Below, piece after piece: positions 1 through 8,116 of a stretch of 64,000 bases of DNA. Positions within the stretch are counted from its first letter, which is position 1; each line of letters opens with the position of its first letter. The DNA comes from Anatilimnocola floriformis. Its GTDB lineage: Bacteria > Planctomycetota > Planctomycetia > Pirellulales > Pirellulaceae. The notes under the pieces were generated by a model, which saw nothing but the letters and a program-made list of their open reading frames with translations, had not been told where the DNA came from and searched no databases. Where the stretch lies: contig NZ_JAMLFW010000001.1 in the NCBI RefSeq assembly GCF_024256385.1, forward strand, positions 4,092,001-4,156,000. The letters run 5' to 3'. The position numbers were made by a program, and so were the translations under genes.

Positions 1-1
1 T

Positions 2-343
2 GTGTACGCGATCAAGGACGTAGGATACGGAGTGCTGCTCTACACTGGATCGCCGGATGCCGAGGGTACATTGGGGGGACTTGTCGAGGTTGGTCGTCGC
101 ATTCACGATCATGTTCGCAATGCACTTAAGCTCGGCGAGTTGTGCTCGAACGACCCGGTTTGTGCGCAACATCAACCGGCGAGTGCCCATGAGCGAAGAT
201 TCTTACACGGCGCCGCCTGTCATGGCTGCTTGTTGATTGCCGAAACATCTTGCGAGCAGCACAACGATTTTCTGGATCGGGCACTCGTCGTGCCAACGAT
301 CGAAGGACTCGGTAGCGAGTTCTTTGCCGCAGGAATCTGGTAA
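2..343 (+). CDS. drmB: DISARM protein DrmB, C-terminal fragment (DUF1998)
   Basis: This is the last 113 residues of a larger protein whose start lies left of the window; the frame is open to the edge, so the GTG at position 2 is not a real start. It has the hallmarks of the DUF1998 end of DrmB: a Gly-Thr-Leu-Gly-Gly stretch, a Cys-Ser-Asn-Asp-Pro-x-Cys motif, then Gly-Ala-Ala-Cys-His-Gly-Cys followed by Ser-Cys-Glu. These spaced cysteines look metal binding. DrmB is a core component of the DISARM anti-phage system and acts with the helicase DrmA. Its stop overlaps the drmC start by one base (TAATG), which indicates translational coupling. The other DISARM genes should lie upstream, outside the window. 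DUF1998 also occurs in other helicase-linked proteins, but the adjacent PLD gene favours DrmB. Confidence 0.82.
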   Translation: MYAIKDVGYGVLLYTGSPDAEGTLGGLVEVGRRIHDHVRNALKLGELCSNDPVCAQHQPASAHERRFLHGAACHGCLLIAETSCEQHNDFLDRALVVPTIEGLGSEFFAAGIW

Positions 344-1146
344 TGGAGATGTTCTCCTGCCTCTCCAGCGACACCCTTCGCCTGCTCGCAAGTGAACTGC
401 GGTCCGGGCGATTGGTACCACCTTACCGTGCGCTGGCCTTGCAGCGTTGGCTGGACGTCGCCCCGAGCGAACGGGCCGCTGGCGGCCTGTCTGATCTGCA
501 CACGCAAGCCTTTGTCCCTGCACAACTGGCCGTTTTGTTAGAAGCGTTGGCCGTCGAACGGGATCAAGCAGACTTCAATGTCGAACGTTGCGTGCAGATG
601 GTGGCGACCGGGCCGGAAGATCCTGCTGGAGAGCGCCGAGATACCAGTGCCGTTGTGCAATCAATGTTCGCCGGCGCTACGGAGTCAGTGTACATCGCGG
701 GCTTCGCCATTTATCAGGGGCGCGAAGTGTTCCAGGTGCTCGCCGACCGTATGGAGCAATTGCCCAACTTGACGGTGCGAATGTTTGTGAATATCGGTCG
801 AACGCAGAATGACACGTCCCGGGAAAGTGAAATTGTTCAGCGGTTCAGGCAACGATTTCAAACTCGGGAATGGCCGCCAGGCAGACGCCTTCCGCAGCTA
901 TTCTACGACAATCGTGCGTTGACGACGGATGCGCCAAAGAGGTCGTCATTTCACGCCAAGGCCGTCGTCGTAGACCATAAGCAATTGTTCGTCACATCGG
1001 CGAACTTCACCGAGGCAGCCCAGGAACGCAATATTGAAATTGGCGTCTGCCTGCATTCGAGCCCACTAGCTCAAAAGCTAGAGGCTTTTCTTGATGGATT
1101 GGTTGCTTCGCAAAAACTGACCCCGCTAACTCTGCCGCCGCGTTGA
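343..1146 (+). CDS. drmC: DISARM protein DrmC, phospholipase D-like
   Basis: A 267-residue protein with a single phospholipase D/HKD domain in its C-terminal half: His204-x-Lys206, Asp211 and the Ser-Ala-Asn at 219-221 form the HxKx4D...N signature, followed by an acidic residue near 232. The N-terminal ~100 residues are helical and typical of DrmC. Single-domain PLD proteins normally dimerise to build one active site. DrmC accompanies DrmA and DrmB in DISARM loci; published work found it not essential for protection in the class 2 system tested. The ATG shares one base with the drmB stop. Nothing DISARM-like follows, so this is the distal end of the operon. The family assignment rests mainly on the drmB-drmC pairing; as an isolated gene it could only be called a PLD-like nuclease. 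Confidence 0.85.
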   Translation: MEMFSCLSSDTLRLLASELRSGRLVPPYRALALQRWLDVAPSERAAGGLSDLHTQAFVPAQLAVLLEALAVERDQADFNVERCVQMVATGPEDPAGERRDTSAVVQSMFAGATESVYIAGFAIYQGREVFQVLADRMEQLPNLTVRMFVNIGRTQNDTSRESEIVQRFRQRFQTREWPPGRRLPQLFYDNRALTTDAPKRSSFHAKAVVVDHKQLFVTSANFTEAAQERNIEIGVCLHSSPLAQKLEAFLDGLVASQKLTPLTLPPR

Positions 1147-1314
1147 CCATGTATGGCAGCGAGCTCGTCTCCAACCTTGGCTCACGGCCCACGCAACGTC
1201 CTGAGGCGACATCGTGTCCCAGCGGCGTTCGTTATGCCATTGGAGATGGTGAGGCCCCCACTGTTTCGCTTGAATCCAATTGACGATCTCTGTCGGCAAG
1301 GAAATGTCGGCCAT
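1126..1314 (-). CDS. Possible small protein between drmC and the ligase
   Basis: A 62-codon frame starting with ATG behind a reasonable GGAAG ribosome-binding site five bases upstream. Residues 1-48 look protein-like (amphipathic, rich in Trp, Gln and His), while the last ~12 are Arg/Ser/Thr-rich and overlap the 3' end of drmC by 21 bases, as if the original C-terminus had been lost. No family is recognised. It could be a genuine short gene, a truncated remnant at the DISARM island border, or chance. Confidence 0.3.
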   Translation of the reverse strand: MADISLPTEIVNWIQAKQWGPHHLQWHNERRWDTMSPQDVAWAVSQGWRRARCHTWSTRRQS

Positions 1315-1467
1315 GGGGACTTCCGTTGAAGAACCTGTGAGACGAAGCAGTCCCGGCCATTAAAGTGGGTTAAAACGCTACTACAATAGGATGTGACACC
1401 CTTTGTCAGGTGGCATTTTCAATTCTCTAGCTATTTATTTTGTTGGCGGCGACGTTGAGAAGTCGCG
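1315..1467. other. Intergenic stretch between DISARM and the ligase genes
   Basis: The non-coding part of the 1147-1467 gap between the convergent drmC and ligase genes. It is more AT-rich than its surroundings (a run near 1420-1440 is mostly A/T). I see no convincing terminator, tRNA, att site or inverted repeat, so there is no visible mark of how the DISARM island joins the backbone. Confidence 0.4.
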
Positions 1468-3057
1468 CTAATCTTCGGCCTTCAGCAATCCCCGAATCAT
1501 TTCCAATGTATCCGCATCGGCGGGTTGTTTGTCTCTCCGCCAGCGGGCGATGCGAGGGAAGCGGACGGCGAGTCCTGATTTGTGGCGAGAAGAGACTTGG
1601 ATTCCTTCAAAGGCAAGTTCAAAGACAAGTTCGGGTTTGACCGAACGGACAGGGCCGAATTTTTCGATGGTGTTTTGCCGGACGAAGCGATCGACCTCGC
1701 GAATCTCTTCGTCGGAAAGGCCGGAGTAGGCCTTCGCAAACGGCACGAGTTGGCCGTCCTGCCAGGCAGCGAAGGTGTAGTCGGTATAAAGGCTCGCGCG
1801 GCGGCCGGAGCCGCGCTGGGCGTAGATCAGCACAGCATCGCACGAGTAAGGCTCGATCTTCCACTTCCACCACGAGCCGGTCACGCGGCCCACTTCATAC
1901 GGCGAGTCGAGTCGCTTGAGCATGAGGCCTTCAACTTGGCGCGTGCGACTCGATTCGCGGAGGCGCGCGAGTTCATCCCAGCCGCTCGCGATGATGATTG
2001 GCGACGGCATGAAGACTTTCGATTTGCCAGAGGGAAGCAAAGCATCCAAGCGTGCTCGACGCTCTTGAAACGGCTGCGAACGCAGATCGACGTTCCCTTC
2101 TTCCAAGAGGTCGAACACAACCAGCCGAACGGGAACATCGGTGAGCAACTTTTTGCCGACCGTTTTGCGGCCGATTCGTTTCTGCAATTCAGCGAAAGGT
2201 AGCACATCGTCTCGCCAGGCGAGGATTTCGCCATCGAGCACGGTTCCCTCCGGCAACGCGGCGGCCGCGGCTTCGATCTCTGGGAAGCGTTCGAGAATCG
2301 GCTCTTCGCCGCGCGACCAGAGATAGGTTTCGCCGCCACGGCGGATCAGCTGCGCGCGAATGCCATCCCACTTCCATTCAGCCGACCAATTCTCGACGGG
2401 GCCGAGCTCTTGCGGATCGATTTGCAGTGGATGAGCAAGGCAGAAAGGATACGGCCGACTGCGATCGGCGGCACCAGTGTCAGGCGCGAGCAGCTGTTGA
2501 AAAAAAGCCGCCGTCGGCTGCCAGGTTCCCATCAAACGATGAGCAATCACGGCCGGCGAAAGGCCCGCGACTTCGGCGAGGGCGCGAACGACAAGGCCTT
2601 GCGAAACACCGACGCGAAACGAGCCGGTCACCAGCTTGTTGAAAACGAAGCGTTCTTCCGGCGCGAGTTCCGACCAGGCACGCCGCAGCACTTCGCGCTG
2701 CTCCACTTCGGGCATCTTCGCCAGCGGCAGCAAGACATTTTCCATCCACTCATGCAACGGCCGCGGCGCGGGATTGCTCGGCGGTGGCAGGAGCAGTGCG
2801 ATTGTTTCGGCCAGATCGCCGACCGCTTCGTAGCATTCGAGAAACAACCACTCGGGAATCTCAGCGAGCTCGGTTGCCCACTGCGCGAGGTTGCGAATGA
2901 GGATGAGACGCTTTGGTTTCTGGCCACAGAGAAAGAAGACAGCCCAAGCCGCATCGGCCGGCGCTGCCGCGGCGAAGTACTCGCGCATGGCGGCGATCTT
3001 GCGATTGGTCTTGGTCGTCTCATCGAGACGGCGATAGCACTCAGCAAAGCGTTGCAT
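1468..3057 (-). CDS. ATP-dependent DNA ligase
   Basis: A 529-residue ATP-dependent DNA ligase of the bacterial type found with a dedicated exonuclease. Residues ~1-190 form the helical DNA-binding domain. The nucleotidyltransferase motif I Lys-Trp-Asp-Gly-Ile-Arg starts at Lys229, the predicted AMP-accepting lysine. Motif III is Leu-Asp-Gly-Glu-Ile, motif IV Glu-Gly-Leu-Met-Leu-Lys and motif V Trp-Trp-Lys-Trp-Lys, followed by an OB-fold. It seals nicks using ATP, in addition to the NAD-dependent replicative LigA expected elsewhere. Its start lies two bases after the stop of the upstream exonuclease gene, so the two form an operon. The family often also includes a DEXH helicase (Lhr-type) and a metallophosphoesterase; neither is here. 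It is not LigD, because polymerase and nuclease domains are missing. Confidence 0.93.
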   Translation of the reverse strand: MQRFAECYRRLDETTKTNRKIAAMREYFAAAAPADAAWAVFFLCGQKPKRLILIRNLAQWATELAEIPEWLFLECYEAVGDLAETIALLLPPPSNPAPRPLHEWMENVLLPLAKMPEVEQREVLRRAWSELAPEERFVFNKLVTGSFRVGVSQGLVVRALAEVAGLSPAVIAHRLMGTWQPTAAFFQQLLAPDTGAADRSRPYPFCLAHPLQIDPQELGPVENWSAEWKWDGIRAQLIRRGGETYLWSRGEEPILERFPEIEAAAAALPEGTVLDGEILAWRDDVLPFAELQKRIGRKTVGKKLLTDVPVRLVVFDLLEEGNVDLRSQPFQERRARLDALLPSGKSKVFMPSPIIIASGWDELARLRESSRTRQVEGLMLKRLDSPYEVGRVTGSWWKWKIEPYSCDAVLIYAQRGSGRRASLYTDYTFAAWQDGQLVPFAKAYSGLSDEEIREVDRFVRQNTIEKFGPVRSVKPELVFELAFEGIQVSSRHKSGLAVRFPRIARWRRDKQPADADTLEMIRGLLKAED

Positions 3058-3059
3058 GA

Positions 3060-4124
3060 TCAGCCCTCAGCTTCTGTCGAGTGCTGATTTGTTGGAGTTT
3101 CGGCAGGCTCTTCAAGCGCGTCATCACGGCCGTCTTGTTCGCCTTCAAACTCTGTTCGCAGCGACTGAGCATCGAGACCTTGTTCACGCAGCCAACGAAC
3201 CATCACCGGCACTTGACCATGGGTGACGAAGACGCGCTCGGCGCCGGTGGCTGCGATGGTGTTGCACAGTCCCGGCCAATCGGCATGATCGGAGAGGACA
3301 AAGCCGCGATCGACCGCGCGTCGCCGTCGCGCGCCGCGCACGGCCATCCAGCCGGAGACAAACGCGGTGGCCACATCGCCGAACTTTCGTTGCCAAGGAG
3401 TTCCCGCTGCCGATGGTGGCGCGATGATGAGCGCACCGGCCCAATCCTTCCCACGTTCGCCACCGCCGGCGTACTTCGTTTCCGGCAATTCGATGCCGCT
3501 GAAACGGTACGCCGCGTTCATCTTTTCCACAGCGCCATGACAATAGATCGGCCCGATGCTCGGATCCAATCCGGCCAGGACGCGTTGAGCTTTTCCCAGC
3601 GAGTAAGCAAAGACGAGCGCAGCCCGACCTTCATCGCGGCTTATCCGCCACCAATCGTTGAAAGAATCGACGAGCACCTGATAAGTGGGCCAACGATAAA
3701 TCGGCAGCCCGAAGGTCGACTCCGTAATGAAGCTGTGGCAACGTACGACCTCCAGCGGTTTACACGTCGGATCGGCGGCCACTTTGTAATCGCCCGAGAC
3801 GACAACGACTTCGCCATCTTTTTCCAAGCGAACTTGCGCAGAGCCGAGCACATGGCCAGCGGGATGGAGTGAAACACGCACGCCTCCGTGCGTGAGTGAT
3901 TCACCGTAAGGGAGCGTATCGATGTGCACCGCCGGGCCCATTCGCGAACGAAGGACGAATTCGCCATCGGTCGCGGTCAGATAGTGTTCATGTCCGAAGT
4001 GTGCGTGGTCGCCGTGCGCATGCGTGATTACGGCCCGCGCAACGGGTTGCCAGGGGTCGATGTAAAAATCGCCGGCCGGGCAATACAAACCGGCGGGTGT
4101 CTCGGTGAGCAGCGACAAGGTCAC
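3060..4124 (-). CDS. Ligase-associated DNA damage response exonuclease (MBL/beta-CASP)
   Basis: A 354-residue metallo-beta-lactamase-fold nuclease. The metal site His35-x-His37-x-Asp39-His40 is seen near the N-terminus, followed by a Gly-His-Val-Leu-Gly-Ser motif and a Ser-Gly-Asp motif. The C-terminal half has the beta-CASP-like layout (Phe-Val-Ser-Gly-Trp, then Leu-Ser-Asp-His-Ala-Asp and Val-Thr-His-Gly). This matches the family named ligase-associated DNA damage response exonuclease, related to SNM1/Artemis. It is the first gene of the pair and is followed two bases later by the ATP-dependent ligase, so a joint role in end processing and sealing is likely. The last ~25 residues are acidic and non-conserved. 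The start at 4124 fits the usual N-terminus of the family. Confidence 0.9.
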   Translation of the reverse strand: MTLSLLTETPAGLYCPAGDFYIDPWQPVARAVITHAHGDHAHFGHEHYLTATDGEFVLRSRMGPAVHIDTLPYGESLTHGGVRVSLHPAGHVLGSAQVRLEKDGEVVVVSGDYKVAADPTCKPLEVVRCHSFITESTFGLPIYRWPTYQVLVDSFNDWWRISRDEGRAALVFAYSLGKAQRVLAGLDPSIGPIYCHGAVEKMNAAYRFSGIELPETKYAGGGERGKDWAGALIIAPPSAAGTPWQRKFGDVATAFVSGWMAVRGARRRRAVDRGFVLSDHADWPGLCNTIAATGAERVFVTHGQVPVMVRWLREQGLDAQSLRTEFEGEQDGRDDALEEPAETPTNQHSTEAEG

Positions 4125-4263
4125 GGTGCATCCTCAAATTGGAGAAGGACATTGCACTGCATATCAGAGGCCAAAGCTCGCCGCTGAATTTCATTTTCAG
4201 CCAGCAGGGGAGTTGAGATGTCGTTACAATGCTCAAACGTCTATTTCACCCAAGGATTTCACC

Positions 4264-5127
4264 ATGTCTGAAACTCTCTCCATTTTTCGTTGGCTTGTGC
4301 TCGGTGTTGTTTGCTGCGGCGGACTGTTGGTCTCGCAGCAACCAGCGGCAGCGCAAGGCGAAGTCAAACCGCTGAAGGTTCTGCTCGTTACCGGGGGCTG
4401 CTGCCATGATTACGATCGCCAGAAGCTGATTCTCAGCGAAGGGATCGGCGCTCGCGTGCCAGCCGAATTCACCATCGTGCACGAGGGTGGCAATAAGACA
4501 AACCACAAGGTTTCGATTTACGAAAAGGACGGCTGGGCCGATCCCTATGATGTGGTCATTCACAACGAGTGCTTTGCCGATGTGAAGGAACCCGATTTCA
4601 CCGAGCGGATCTTGAAGCCGCATCGTGAAGGCAAGCCGGCCATCGTCATTCACTGCGCGATGCATTGCTACCGCGACAAGACCGACGAGTGGTTCAAGTT
4701 CGTCGGCGTCACGTCGCATCGCCACGGCAGCCACTTCGCGTTTGACGCCGTCAACGTACAGCCCGAAAATCCGATCATGAAGGGCTTTGGCGAAAAATGG
4801 AAGACGCCCAACGGCGAGCTCTATCACATCGAAAAGACCTGGGACAACTGCACGCCGCTGGCCAAGGGCTACAGCCACGAAACCAAGAGCGACCACGTCT
4901 GCATCTGGACCAACACCTATGGCAAAGGTCGCGTGTTCGGCACCACGGTCGGTCATTACAGCACCGAGATGCAAGACCCGGTGTTCCTCAACTACGTCTC
5001 GCGCGGCTTGCTCTGGTCGTGCGATAAATTGAACGACAGCTACCTCAAGGATCCCGCCAAGGATTTCAAGTTCAGCTTCGAATCGAAGCCCGGCGATCCA
5101 CAACCGACTCCAGCCAAGAAGCCGTAG
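4264..5127 (+). CDS. Exported ThuA-like domain protein
   Basis: A 287-residue protein. Residues 1-31 are a Sec signal peptide (hydrophobic core, cleavage near Ala-Ala-Ala-Gln). The rest is a ThuA-like domain, a class I glutamine amidotransferase-type Rossmann fold: the early strand followed by Gly-Gly-Cys-Cys-His-Asp, Asp-Val-Val-Ile-His-Asn and Ala-Ile-Val-Ile-His-Cys-Ala are typical of the planctomycete ThuA expansion. These proteins are thought to act on carbohydrates, by analogy with trehalose utilisation, but the reaction is not established. The frame is open upstream to 4105, but the ATG at 4264 directly precedes the signal peptide and is the better start. It appears monocistronic; a 30-base palindrome follows its stop. 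A second ThuA protein lies at 48465-49292. Confidence 0.85.
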   Translation: MSETLSIFRWLVLGVVCCGGLLVSQQPAAAQGEVKPLKVLLVTGGCCHDYDRQKLILSEGIGARVPAEFTIVHEGGNKTNHKVSIYEKDGWADPYDVVIHNECFADVKEPDFTERILKPHREGKPAIVIHCAMHCYRDKTDEWFKFVGVTSHRHGSHFAFDAVNVQPENPIMKGFGEKWKTPNGELYHIEKTWDNCTPLAKGYSHETKSDHVCIWTNTYGKGRVFGTTVGHYSTEMQDPVFLNYVSRGLLWSCDKLNDSYLKDPAKDFKFSFESKPGDPQPTPAKKP

Positions 5128-5135
5128 TCGTAATC

Positions 5136-5165
5136 GTAGGTCAGGCACTTAAGTGCCTGACCTAC
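5136..5165. repeat. 30-base perfect palindrome after the ThuA gene
   Basis: Two 15-base arms meet without a spacer: the left arm reads GTAGGTCAGGCACTT and the right arm is its exact reverse complement. It lies eight bases past the ThuA stop and just before the next start. No T-run follows, so an intrinsic terminator is unlikely. It resembles the REP-like intergenic palindromes scattered in planctomycete genomes. Confidence 0.85.
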
Positions 5166-5177
5166 TAGGATTTCACA

Positions 5178-5987
5178 GTGCCAAAACCTCTCCTCACTAC
5201 CGACATTCGCGGCCAGTTCATTCTACTAGGAACTGGCACGAGCGTCGGCGTGCCTTCGCTGGGGTGTGGGTGCGAGGTTTGCACGAGTACCGATCCGCGC
5301 GACAAGCGGACGCGGGCGAGCGCGATCATCGGTTTACCCGAGGGGAACCTGCTGATCGATACCGGCCCCGACTTGCGGTTTCAATTGCTGCGTGAGGGGG
5401 TCGGCATCGTGCATGCGGTGGTCTACACCCACGAGCATGCCGATCATCTGTTCGGCCTCGATGATCTGCGGCTGTTTCCTTTTTATCTTGGGCATCCGAT
5501 TCCGCTCTATTGCGAAGAGCCCGTCGAGCGCCGCATTCGCCGTGCGTTCGACTATGCCTTTGCCGATGAATCGCACTACACCCACAGCGGCGCTGCGCCG
5601 CAGCTGTCGATCCAGCCGCTGGATCTTTCGCCGCACCAAATTCTCGGCGGTGAGATCCTGCCGCTGCGGTTGCAGCATGGCCCGCGGTTTGAGGTGATGG
5701 GTTTTCGCGTCGGCAACATCGCCTACTGCACCGATACCAATCACATTCCCGGCGACACGATGGCCCAGCTGCGAGGGCTCGATGTGCTGATCATCGACGC
5801 GCTCCGCTGGCGGCCGCACGTCACGCATTTTTCGGTGGAAGAAGCCCTCGCCGTCGCCGAACAACTGAAGCCCAAGCGAACCATCTTCACCCACATCTGC
5901 CATGACCTGGGACATGCGGAGACAAACTCCCGCCTGCCGCCGGGAGTCGAAATGGGTTACGACGGCATGAAAATTCCGCTTACGTAA
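5178..5987 (+). CDS. MBL-fold hydrolase of the PhnP-like type
   Basis: A 269-residue metallo-beta-lactamase-fold protein. The motif His85-x-His87-x-Asp89-His90 is intact, and the N-terminal Cys30-x-Cys32-x2-Cys35 cluster matches the structural zinc ligands of PhnP (phosphoribosyl 1,2-cyclic phosphate phosphodiesterase). The later Cys-Thr-Asp-Thr and Phe-Thr-His motifs complete the metal site, and the Ser/Thr-Gly-Thr-Gly-Thr-Ser start near residue 18 is also typical. No phosphonate genes are nearby, so the substrate is open; a cyclic phosphodiester or related nucleotide is likely. The start is GTG at 5178, which gives the expected N-terminus. Confidence 0.82.
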   Translation: MPKPLLTTDIRGQFILLGTGTSVGVPSLGCGCEVCTSTDPRDKRTRASAIIGLPEGNLLIDTGPDLRFQLLREGVGIVHAVVYTHEHADHLFGLDDLRLFPFYLGHPIPLYCEEPVERRIRRAFDYAFADESHYTHSGAAPQLSIQPLDLSPHQILGGEILPLRLQHGPRFEVMGFRVGNIAYCTDTNHIPGDTMAQLRGLDVLIIDALRWRPHVTHFSVEEALAVAEQLKPKRTIFTHICHDLGHAETNSRLPPGVEMGYDGMKIPLT

Positions 5988-6172
5988 ACAGGATGAGACA
6001 CCGCAGCGGAAGTCGAGGAAGTTACAGTTTACCTGCTTGGAATTTTCCCCTCTTCTCGCGCCCCTCGTCTCTCGCATCCTCCTCTTTTCAACTCCCCTCC
6101 GGCTTGGCGATGGGGTATGATTAGAGCATTGGATTTCTCCTTAACAGCACCTCCTCCAGATCCGCACGCACG

Positions 6173-6991
6173 ATGCTTTACAACCGCAAACGCCGCCTGA
6201 AACTCGATGAAGCCGAGCGGCAACAGATGCGCGCTGCCGGCCAGTTCAACGCCCGCCTGATGGACGAAGTCCGCGCGATGATCAAGCCCGGCGTCACGAC
6301 CAACGACATCGACCGCCTGATCAGCACGTACACCCAAGACCATGGCCATCGCTGCGCCACGCTCGGTTACGCCGGCCAGCATGGGCCTTATCCGAAGAGC
6401 TGCTGCACGAGCATCAACGACGTGATCTGCCACGGCATTCCGTCGGACTATGCTCTCCGCGAAGGGGACATTGTGAATGTCGACATGACGTCGATCGTCG
6501 ACGGCTGGCACGGCGACTCATCCGAAACGTTTTTGATCGAGCCCGTGAGCGATCTCGCTCGCAAGGTCACGCAGTGCTCGTTCGATTGCTTGTGGGCCGC
6601 GATCGACGCCATCAAGCCCGGCAGCCGCGTTTCCGAAATCGGCGAAGCCATTTGCCGCAACGCCCGCAAGAACACGTTCTCCGTCGTGCAAGAATACGTC
6701 GGTCACGGCGTCGGTCGGCAGTTCCATCAGCCACCGACCATCCCGCACGATCCCACATCGTCGCCCGAAGCACGTCGCCAACGTCTCGAGCCCGGCGTGT
6801 GTTTCACCATCGAGCCGATGATCAACACTGGCACCCGCGATACGCTGCTGAGCAAGCGCGACGGCTGGACAGTGCGCACGAAAGACGGCGGCCTGAGCGC
6901 CCAATTCGAGCACACCATTCTGATGACGGAAAACGGTCCGGAACCACTGACCGTGCCGCCGAATGGGCCGCAGCGCGGGCACAAGTTCTAA
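6173..6991 (+). CDS. map: Methionine aminopeptidase, type I
   Basis: A 272-residue cytoplasmic enzyme that removes the initiator methionine from nascent proteins. All five metal ligands of the pita-bread fold are present: Asp104, Asp115, His178, Glu214 and Glu246. The Tyr-Val-Gly-His-Gly-Val-Gly and Ile-Glu-Pro-Met motifs are canonical, and the absence of the large type II insertion places it in type I. The N-terminus carries a short basic lead (Tyr-Asn-Arg-Lys-Arg-Arg) before the catalytic domain. It is followed by a small membrane protein gene 65 bases later. The start is the first in-frame ATG; no strong ribosome-binding site is seen. Confidence 0.95.
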   Translation: MLYNRKRRLKLDEAERQQMRAAGQFNARLMDEVRAMIKPGVTTNDIDRLISTYTQDHGHRCATLGYAGQHGPYPKSCCTSINDVICHGIPSDYALREGDIVNVDMTSIVDGWHGDSSETFLIEPVSDLARKVTQCSFDCLWAAIDAIKPGSRVSEIGEAICRNARKNTFSVVQEYVGHGVGRQFHQPPTIPHDPTSSPEARRQRLEPGVCFTIEPMINTGTRDTLLSKRDGWTVRTKDGGLSAQFEHTILMTENGPEPLTVPPNGPQRGHKF

Positions 6992-7056
6992 CGCCCAGTC
7001 GGTCGCTTCGAATCGACACGCATCCACTCTGCTCGCAAATTACCGAGTCACCTGCC

Positions 7057-7551
7057 ATGGCTTTGGAACCGCAACGAGAAGTGCCTGCCGAGCTGCGCAG
7101 TGAGATCATCCAGATCAACGCATTGATCTTTGGCGGACCAGTCTTGTTGCTGTTCCTCCTCTACGCGCTAAGGCTGTGTGGGATTGATCCGCTGAATAAA
7201 CGCGGTGATGAAGAAGGAGTTTCCTCCAATCTTTACCTGGCGTTTGCCATCATCGGCACGCTGATTTGCGTTCCCTGGTGCTTGTGGCGAATTCGCAAGT
7301 CGCTGTATCTGGCCCGCTACGGCGTGGAAGTGATCGGCCAGATGACGAGCATCGGTTTGGTGCAAATGAAGGGGATGCGGTCGATGCACTACCGCTACAC
7401 TTACCTGCGTAGCACCTATGCCGGCGCTACCGAAATTGTCGCCAGCGCAGTCGAACGTTATCAGCAGTCGCCGCAGATCCGCTTGCTCGTTGATCCAGCT
7501 AAGCCGCAACGGGCAATGCTGTATAACGAGGTACTCGGGCCGGGATTGTGA
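7057..7551 (+). CDS. Small two-helix membrane protein (DUF3592-like)
   Basis: A 164-residue protein with two membrane segments (roughly residues 26-44 and 62-80) followed by a soluble C-terminal domain. That domain begins with an Ala-Arg-Tyr-Gly-Val-Glu-Val-x-Gly motif and has a beta-rich pattern (His-Tyr-Arg-Tyr-Thr-Tyr, then Leu-Leu-Val-Asp-Pro near the end) reminiscent of DUF3592 proteins. Function unknown. The open frame extends upstream inside map, but the ATG at 7057 precedes the first hydrophobic stretch and is clear of map. Its stop overlaps possible start codons of the next gene, suggesting co-transcription. Confidence 0.65.
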   Translation: MALEPQREVPAELRSEIIQINALIFGGPVLLLFLLYALRLCGIDPLNKRGDEEGVSSNLYLAFAIIGTLICVPWCLWRIRKSLYLARYGVEVIGQMTSIGLVQMKGMRSMHYRYTYLRSTYAGATEIVASAVERYQQSPQIRLLVDPAKPQRAMLYNEVLGPGL

Positions 7552-7580
7552 TGGTTCGATTGCCTCAGCAAACAGTAGCC

Positions 7581-8033
7581 ATGTCGAACGCTAAATCTGT
7601 TTTTGATCTGACTCGTGACGAGCGCCAGGAACTCGCTGTGGCGATGATGCAGCGAGGGGTGGAGCGACTAGCACTGGCGAAGAAGAATTTCGAGCAGTTG
7701 TATCCGGCCGCGCCGCCGGAAATGATCAAGGCTGCGGTCTTTCACGTCTATGTCGATGGCACGGATGCGGCCGTTCTGTGGCTCGCTGAAATGGAACGCT
7801 TCCTGCGCGATCCCAGCCGGACTTTGCACAGTGGCGTGACGTGGGACCTCATCGGCCACCTTTACAGCTGGCACATGCTCGAAGCACTGATGCCAGCCGG
7901 TAAACCAGGCTTGCTGAGCATGCTCGATGAAATCAGCGAGTTCGCCAAAACGGGCGATTACGAGGCGATTCCCGGCGCCATTGAGCAAATCAAAGAGATG
8001 CTCAACGGCGATGAGGATCCACCTGTGATCTGA
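7581..8033 (+). CDS. Conserved-looking hypothetical protein
   Basis: About 150 residues, largely helical, with an acidic C-terminus (Asn-Gly-Asp-Glu-Asp-Pro-Pro). No known domain is recognised; there are no membrane segments or signal peptide. The chosen ATG at 7581 gives a normal N-terminus (Met-Ser-Asn-Ala-Lys); GTG at 7548 or ATG at 7551 would add 10-11 residues and overlap the previous gene. It lies close behind the small membrane protein and is probably in the same transcript. Confidence 0.6.
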   Translation: MSNAKSVFDLTRDERQELAVAMMQRGVERLALAKKNFEQLYPAAPPEMIKAAVFHVYVDGTDAAVLWLAEMERFLRDPSRTLHSGVTWDLIGHLYSWHMLEALMPAGKPGLLSMLDEISEFAKTGDYEAIPGAIEQIKEMLNGDEDPPVI

Positions 8034-8043
8034 ATCCGCTCGA

Positions 8044-8060
8044 CCGAAGTATGGCTTCGG
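8044..8060. terminator. Short hairpin between convergent genes
   Basis: CCGAAG and CTTCGG flank a five-base loop just after the 8033 stop and before the convergent DUF1501 stop. There is no T-run, so termination is only a guess. Confidence 0.3.
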
Positions 8061-8116
8061 GGTACGCGACTTTGCACAGCGTAAGTGCAGCAAAGCGAGC
8101 TGCCGTGCGCGAGAGA

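Noticed and set aside
1468-3057. LigD-type non-homologous end-joining ligase
   Set aside because: Polymerase and phosphoesterase domains and a Ku gene are absent; the exonuclease neighbour fits the ligase-associated repair pair instead.
5178-5987. Member of a phosphonate (phn) degradation operon
   Set aside because: No phn genes are nearby; only the enzyme fold and zinc cysteines resemble PhnP.
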